In this document: positions 45,093 to 48,573 of the stretch, in pieces
How positions within the stretch are numbered: the first letter of the stretch is position 1
How the letters are laid out: the number at the start of each line of letters is the position of its first letter
Assembly (NCBI GenBank): GCA_001969505.1
Contig: LSSK01000304.1
Location: 1-48,573, forward strand
Direction of reading: 5' to 3'
Source: Zancudomyces culisetae
Taxonomy: Eukaryota; Kickxellomycota; Harpellomycetes; Harpellales; Legeriomycetaceae
Length of the DNA stretch: 48,573 nt
Translations under genes and position numbers: made by a program
Notes under the pieces: model-generated
Databases searched by the model: none
What the model was told of the DNA's origin: nothing
Seen by the model: only the letters and a program-made list of their open reading frames with translations

Positions 45093-46649
45093 CTATTTTG
45101 CAGAGGCGCTAATTTGTACACTTATGTTGCTTGTTCGGCTACTATAGTATTCGGTGGTTGAAGCTGGAGCTGGAGTCAGAGCTGAGGATGGAGTTGAAAA
45201 CAGAGATGGAACTGGTGTTGGAATCAAACTTGCAGCTGGTGTTGAGTAGTATTCATTGGAGTCACTCTCCACTTGCGTTTGGTACTCACTGTTGCTTGAA
45301 TAGCTTTGGTAATTCGAATATTTTCTATAGCTGGGGTATTTCCTGTAATTGGAATAATTTCTATAGCTGGGATTTTTTCTGTAACCAGAATAGTTTTTAT
45401 AGCTGGAATACTTTCCATAACCGGGGCTCTTTCTATAACCGAGGTTCTTTCTATAACCGAGGTTCTTTCTATAACCGAGGTTCTTTCTATAACCGAGGTT
45501 CTTTCTATAACCGAGGTTCTTTCTATAGCTGGGATACTTTCTATAGCAGGAGTTTTTTCTGTACCTTGGATATCCTTTATAGCACGAACATCTTTTACAA
45601 ATTGGATGTTTTTTATAAGCTGGATATCCTATGTAACAGTTGCAACGGCAGCATGGCATGACCACCTTCTTAATCTTTGTTACAGTTTCTACAGATCCTC
45701 CAGTGGTTACTGTCACAGTCTCATGCTCTGGGTTTTCTGTAGTAACTGCTGTTGTTATTAAAGTGTTAGTTGTTGATGTTACCAAAGTCGATGTTACCAG
45801 CGTTGAAGTCATTATTGTTGATGTTACAAGCGTTGAAGTTTGTATTGTTGAGGTAGTTATTATTGATGTTATGACCGTTGAAGTTGTAATTGGTGACGTT
45901 ACAATTGTTGATGTCACTTGCGTTAAAGTTGTAACCGTCGAGGTTAAAGTTGGCGATGTTACTATTGTTGAGGTTACAACTGTTGAAGTTGTAATTGGTG
46001 ACGTTACAATCGTTGAAGTTGTTATCAGTGATGTTAGTACTGTAGATGTTGTCACTATTGAAGTGTTTATTATTGAGGTTGTGGTAATCGAGGTCACAGT
46101 TGGTGACGTTACTATGGTTGACGTCACAACTGTTGAAGTTGTGATTGTTGAAGTTGTAGTTGGTGAAGTTATTACAGTTGAAGTTGTAGTCGTCAGCGTT
46201 GTAGTTGGTGAAGTTACCAGTGTTGAAGTTGTCATTGTTGATGTTACTGTTACATCAGTAACAGTGGTTGTTGTGACAAGTGTAGATGTTGTTATTGTAG
46301 ATGTGACAAGTGTAGACATTGTTGTTATTGTCGTAGTAGTAGTTGGCGTTACAGTGACTCTTATTGTTATAATAGGTGGTGTAATTGAGACCTTCGTTTC
46401 TTCAGTGGTCGCACCTGCCTGCTTTAGCTCAGGTAACTGATCTTTTAAGTCTTCATTCCAAATGTAATCATTATTTTGGTCTAAATTTGCATTAAACTTG
46501 TCGATACCATCACCTACATTTTTAACCTCATTTTGCATAGCACTACCAATATCTTTTTGCAAATCCTCATAGGCAGTTGCACCTTGAAAGGCAAACAAAA
46601 TAAAAGCGAGCGTTTGTAACGCTATAGTTATACAGTTTATTTTTTTCAT
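45093..46649 (-). CDS. Secreted Thr-rich protein with Cys cluster and Tyr/Lys/Arg repeats
   Basis: A 518-residue intronless protein with four parts. A signal peptide (LQTLAFILFAFQGATA) leads into a short acidic head (about residues 27-85). Next are about 220 residues of TTSTIVTSP-like repeats, alternating Thr/Ser/Val, probably heavily O-mannosylated beta strands. Then comes a Cys cluster (MPCCRCNCYIGYPAYKK and CKRCSCYKGYPRY). Last is a basic aromatic array, five consecutive GYRKNL hexapeptides followed by diverged SYRK/NYRK units, and a Gln/Ser/Ala-rich C-terminus. No GPI tail is seen. The Thr stalk is typical of yeast wall proteins, but a Cys cluster joined to a Tyr/Lys/Arg array is unusual and recalls adhesive or cross-linking proteins. 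Function is inferred only. Confidence 0.7.
   Translation of the reverse strand: MKKINCITIALQTLAFILFAFQGATAYEDLQKDIGSAMQNEVKNVGDGIDKFNANLDQNNDYIWNEDLKDQLPELKQAGATTEETKVSITPPIITIRVTVTPTTTTTITTMSTLVTSTITTSTLVTTTTVTDVTVTSTMTTSTLVTSPTTTLTTTTSTVITSPTTTSTITTSTVVTSTIVTSPTVTSITTTSIINTSIVTTSTVLTSLITTSTIVTSPITTSTVVTSTIVTSPTLTSTVTTLTQVTSTIVTSPITTSTVITSIITTSTIQTSTLVTSTIMTSTLVTSTLVTSTTNTLITTAVTTENPEHETVTVTTGGSVETVTKIKKVVMPCCRCNCYIGYPAYKKHPICKRCSCYKGYPRYRKNSCYRKYPSYRKNLGYRKNLGYRKNLGYRKNLGYRKNLGYRKSPGYGKYSSYKNYSGYRKNPSYRNYSNYRKYPSYRKYSNYQSYSSNSEYQTQVESDSNEYYSTPAASLIPTPVPSLFSTPSSALTPAPASTTEYYSSRTSNISVQISASAK
45420..45531 (-). repeat. 18-bp tandem repeat encoding GYRKNL
   Basis: Five to six nearly identical 18-bp copies; on the plus strand the unit reads CCGAGGTTCTTTCTATAA. 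Near identity at the nucleotide level indicates recent expansion, in contrast to the diverged units on either side. Confidence 0.9.
45740..46370 (-). repeat. Thr/Ser/Val codon repeat region
   Basis: Imperfect tandem units of about 12-36 bp encoding TTSTIVTS-type segments. The low-complexity codons leave the opposite strand open as a 266-codon shadow ORF. Confidence 0.75.
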
Positions 46650-47590
46650 TTTTGTTTACTCTGCAGTTCAGCGTACTCAATTATGAAGATGCTTATCTAA
46701 ATCTATTACGATTGTTTATATAAATTGTTTTATCTACTATACTTCAATATAAGAAAATAATACCAGAGTTGGTTTAAGAAAAATTTTGAACCCGGATTTT
46801 ATGGTAAAATGTATTGCTATTTAAAGTACTCAACCAAAAACATTTTATTTAGATATAAAGCTTTATAGTATAGTTATGGCTACCCAAAGTGCTCGATTTA
46901 ACTTATTTTATAACAAATGGCATACAAGCAGGAATTCTATCGTCTCTTGCAGATCCAAAGTTCAAAAAATAACTACAAAGAATTAACACCTAGTAGCAAA
47001 ATATACTAGAAATTGATGTGTTTTAATATTTATGCTCCATAGAGCACGGTTTAAAAATGTTGATACTTCTGGAAAAGCTGTAAAACATAATGTGTTGCCC
47101 ATTAAGTGTTTACTGTAACTGAAATATTCTTTAATATATAATAATTATAGCCCAGCTCTGGATTACTATACTAAAGAGTTAGTATTAAAATAAACATATT
47201 ATAGGATATCAAATTTTTTGTTCAAATTTAGTTTAATACGAAAGAGTTCGGCCTGGAACATTCTTTCTGGACATTTGGATATGATCACCGAACCAAATGG
47301 AAGAGGTTGCTTTCTATACAAGAAAAATACTTGATCAGCAAAAAATATGGTTTAATTAGAGCTAGAATTTCAGGATTGAAATTAACAATATTATAATTTC
47401 TTCTGAGTTATAATTTCTTAATTATATTCTGGATCTAGCCTTTAAATTGTATTGTTAAATTCGCTAAAAACCAGTTGATCTGCGCAACCAACAAACATAA
47501 AAGGCCATTGTATGATAACTAATTAAAATCCATGTAGTTTACAGATAATGAATAGAGTATGCAAAATAAAAAAAAAAAATAAACATGCAA
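46650..47590. other. Spacer upstream of the Thr-rich protein gene
   Basis: AT-rich intergenic DNA with no supported feature. It holds the promoter of the Thr-rich gene and the 3' flank of COG2. Confidence 0.5.
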
Positions 47591-48573
47591 CTAAAATATC
47601 TTTTCAATATCTAGCAGGCGAGTAACCTTTTCGTGCTTGAAACTAATTCTCGCAATATACATATATGCTACCCCACCATCAAACTCGCCCCCACTCCCAC
47701 TCCCACTCCCAGTGCTCACATCCTCTCTTTTTGGCTTGATACTGACATTTATATCGCTAAATTCCTCAAATTCCACTGCATTATCCCCTATTCTTCGATC
47801 ACTCAAAAACTCAAGTTCCCACCCGTTCTCTAACACTTTGCATATCTGCTCTACATCCAATTTTATCTGTGTCTTGATTTTGTGATCATCGCTATTATTT
47901 GCATCACCATTCCTAAAACTTGCAGTCACCTGGCTCTTTTGACTTGCCGTGCTGCCCCGAAGTCGTTGTAGCGATGCATTGGCCTTATCAATACTTTGTA
48001 GTAACTCAACTACCATGTTCCAACAGTATCGTGAAAACAATACTATTGCTTCTTGCAGCACCCTGATTCCCACCCCCAAAGGTATCTTTAAACTTTCATT
48101 TTGATTTTCATGCCCACAGCCTTCTGCATACACCGATGGTTTATATTTACTCTCGTTATGGTTGTCGCTATTCATTAAATAAAACGCTGGTTGTTCAAGT
48201 AATAGCCCGACTGGCGCAAACAATGTATCAATATACGAACTGTAGCTAGTAGGCGCCTTTCGATTTGTGTATCTATATTGTGAAGGAATCTGTCTGATTA
48301 CTAAAAAGTTGGTTATCAGCCTTAAACACGTGAGCTTATGTAAAATCTCGACACACTGCTCAAATTCTTTATCAATGAGACCATCCACATGTGATGTTAT
48401 ATCCTGACAAATTATTTGTGCACGTTCTCCTTTACCTTCATCTACACTATCACTATAGTTTTCTACTACAGCTTTCTCTATCCTATCCTTAAAAAATCTA
48501 TTAAAATACTCGCGTAATAAACACAACTGGGACAGTATTTTCATCACGTCGTCTGTAATCACATTCCCAATTG
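47591..48573 (-). CDS. COG2: Conserved oligomeric Golgi subunit Cog2, C-terminal part
   Basis: COG is the eight-subunit tether for retrograde vesicles at the Golgi; Cog2 belongs to lobe A. The frame is open to the window edge, so the N-terminus lies outside and the visible 327 residues are the C-terminal part. Matching the Cog2 C-terminal domain (DUF3510) are ITNFLVIRQIPSQYRYTNRK and APTSYSSYIDTLFAPVGLLL, the helix VLFSRYCWNMVVELLQSI, KANASLQRLRG and IKLDVEQICKVLENG. A glycine-serine run (about GSGSGSGG) encoded by CACTCC repeats lies near the end. The 5' end of the visible frame has no ATG until MKIL, so internal initiation is unlikely. Identification rests on remembered family motifs. Confidence 0.75.
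   Translation of the reverse strand, partial: IGNVITDDVMKILSQLCLLREYFNRFFKDRIEKAVVENYSDSVDEGKGERAQIICQDITSHVDGLIDKEFEQCVEILHKLTCLRLITNFLVIRQIPSQYRYTNRKAPTSYSSYIDTLFAPVGLLLEQPAFYLMNSDNHNESKYKPSVYAEGCGHENQNESLKIPLGVGIRVLQEAIVLFSRYCWNMVVELLQSIDKANASLQRLRGSTASQKSQVTASFRNGDANNSDDHKIKTQIKLDVEQICKVLENGWELEFLSDRRIGDNAVEFEEFSDINVSIKPKREDVSTGSGSGSGGEFDGGVAYMYIARISFKHEKVTRLLDIEKIF

Noticed and set aside
45640..46440. 266-codon plus-strand ORF rich in Val, Asp and Ile
   Set aside because: It is the exact antisense of the Thr/Ser/Val repeat; low-complexity codons keep the opposite strand open. The minus strand has a signal peptide and ordered architecture.
46780..46800. GGGTTCAAA on the minus strand resembling a tRNA B box
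   Set aside because: No A box or acceptor stem at the correct distance; the same holds for GGTTCAAAC near 26663.

Overview
The window looks like nuclear DNA from a budding yeast (Saccharomycotina). It is AT-rich, its genes are separated by 0.3 to 3 kb of spacer, starts often sit in an AAAATG context, and it carries yeast-type genes: RAV1, RIB5, COX4, a GAS-family glucanosyltransferase, BNA1, TAF10 and COG2. It is unusually rich in introns for a yeast. I could assemble about twenty phase-consistent introns, mostly 80 to 300 nt, starting GTAAGT, GTACGT or GTATGT and very often ending in TAG. CTG codons fall at conserved hydrophobic or leucine positions (in RIB5, BNA1 and the kinase/phosphatase), so CTG is read as leucine. 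This suggests an earlier-diverging, intron-rich lineage outside the CTG-serine clade; the species is not identified.

Layout, left to right. A small 25-residue repeat protein (664-1020, +). RAV1 on the minus strand in four exons (1962-7639). A spacer, then RIB5 in four exons (9513-10698, +), a 58-codon ORF (11362-11538, +) and COX4 in three exons (11683-12558, -). From about 12.6 to 14.7 kb there is no intact gene, but the minus strand carries coding-like fragments, including a probable relic of a protein kinase. A GPI-anchored GH72/CBM43 glucanosyltransferase follows (14923-16473, +). Next is an unrecognised gene of seven or eight exons (16844-20076, -) and an ABCC-type ABC protein in two exons (21275-25863, +), both of whose nucleotide-binding domains have lost catalytic motifs. 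A secreted Ser/Glu-rich protein with three chitin-binding-like cysteine modules is at 27561-29048 (+). A possible small three-exon gene (29945-30447, -) is followed by a 6-phosphofructo-2-kinase/fructose-2,6-bisphosphatase whose P-loop lies on two tiny exons (31311-33897, +), BNA1 (34816-35337, +), TAF10 (35654-37042, -) and a mitochondrial PPR-like protein (37254-39152, -). A 3.1 kb spacer leads to a GPI-type surface protein (42283-43233, +), an unrecognised three-exon gene (43716-44559, -), a secreted Thr-rich protein with Tyr/Lys/Arg repeats (45093-46649, -) and the C-terminal part of COG2, which runs off the right end (47591-48573, -).

There is no operon-like logic. The housekeeping genes cover V-ATPase assembly, riboflavin and NAD synthesis, respiration, TFIID/SAGA, Golgi tethering and glycolytic control. 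The accessory theme is the cell surface: a glucan-remodelling enzyme and three low-complexity secreted or anchored proteins. The most unusual items are the apparently ATPase-dead ABC protein, the Tyr/Lys-repeat secreted protein and the kinase relic.
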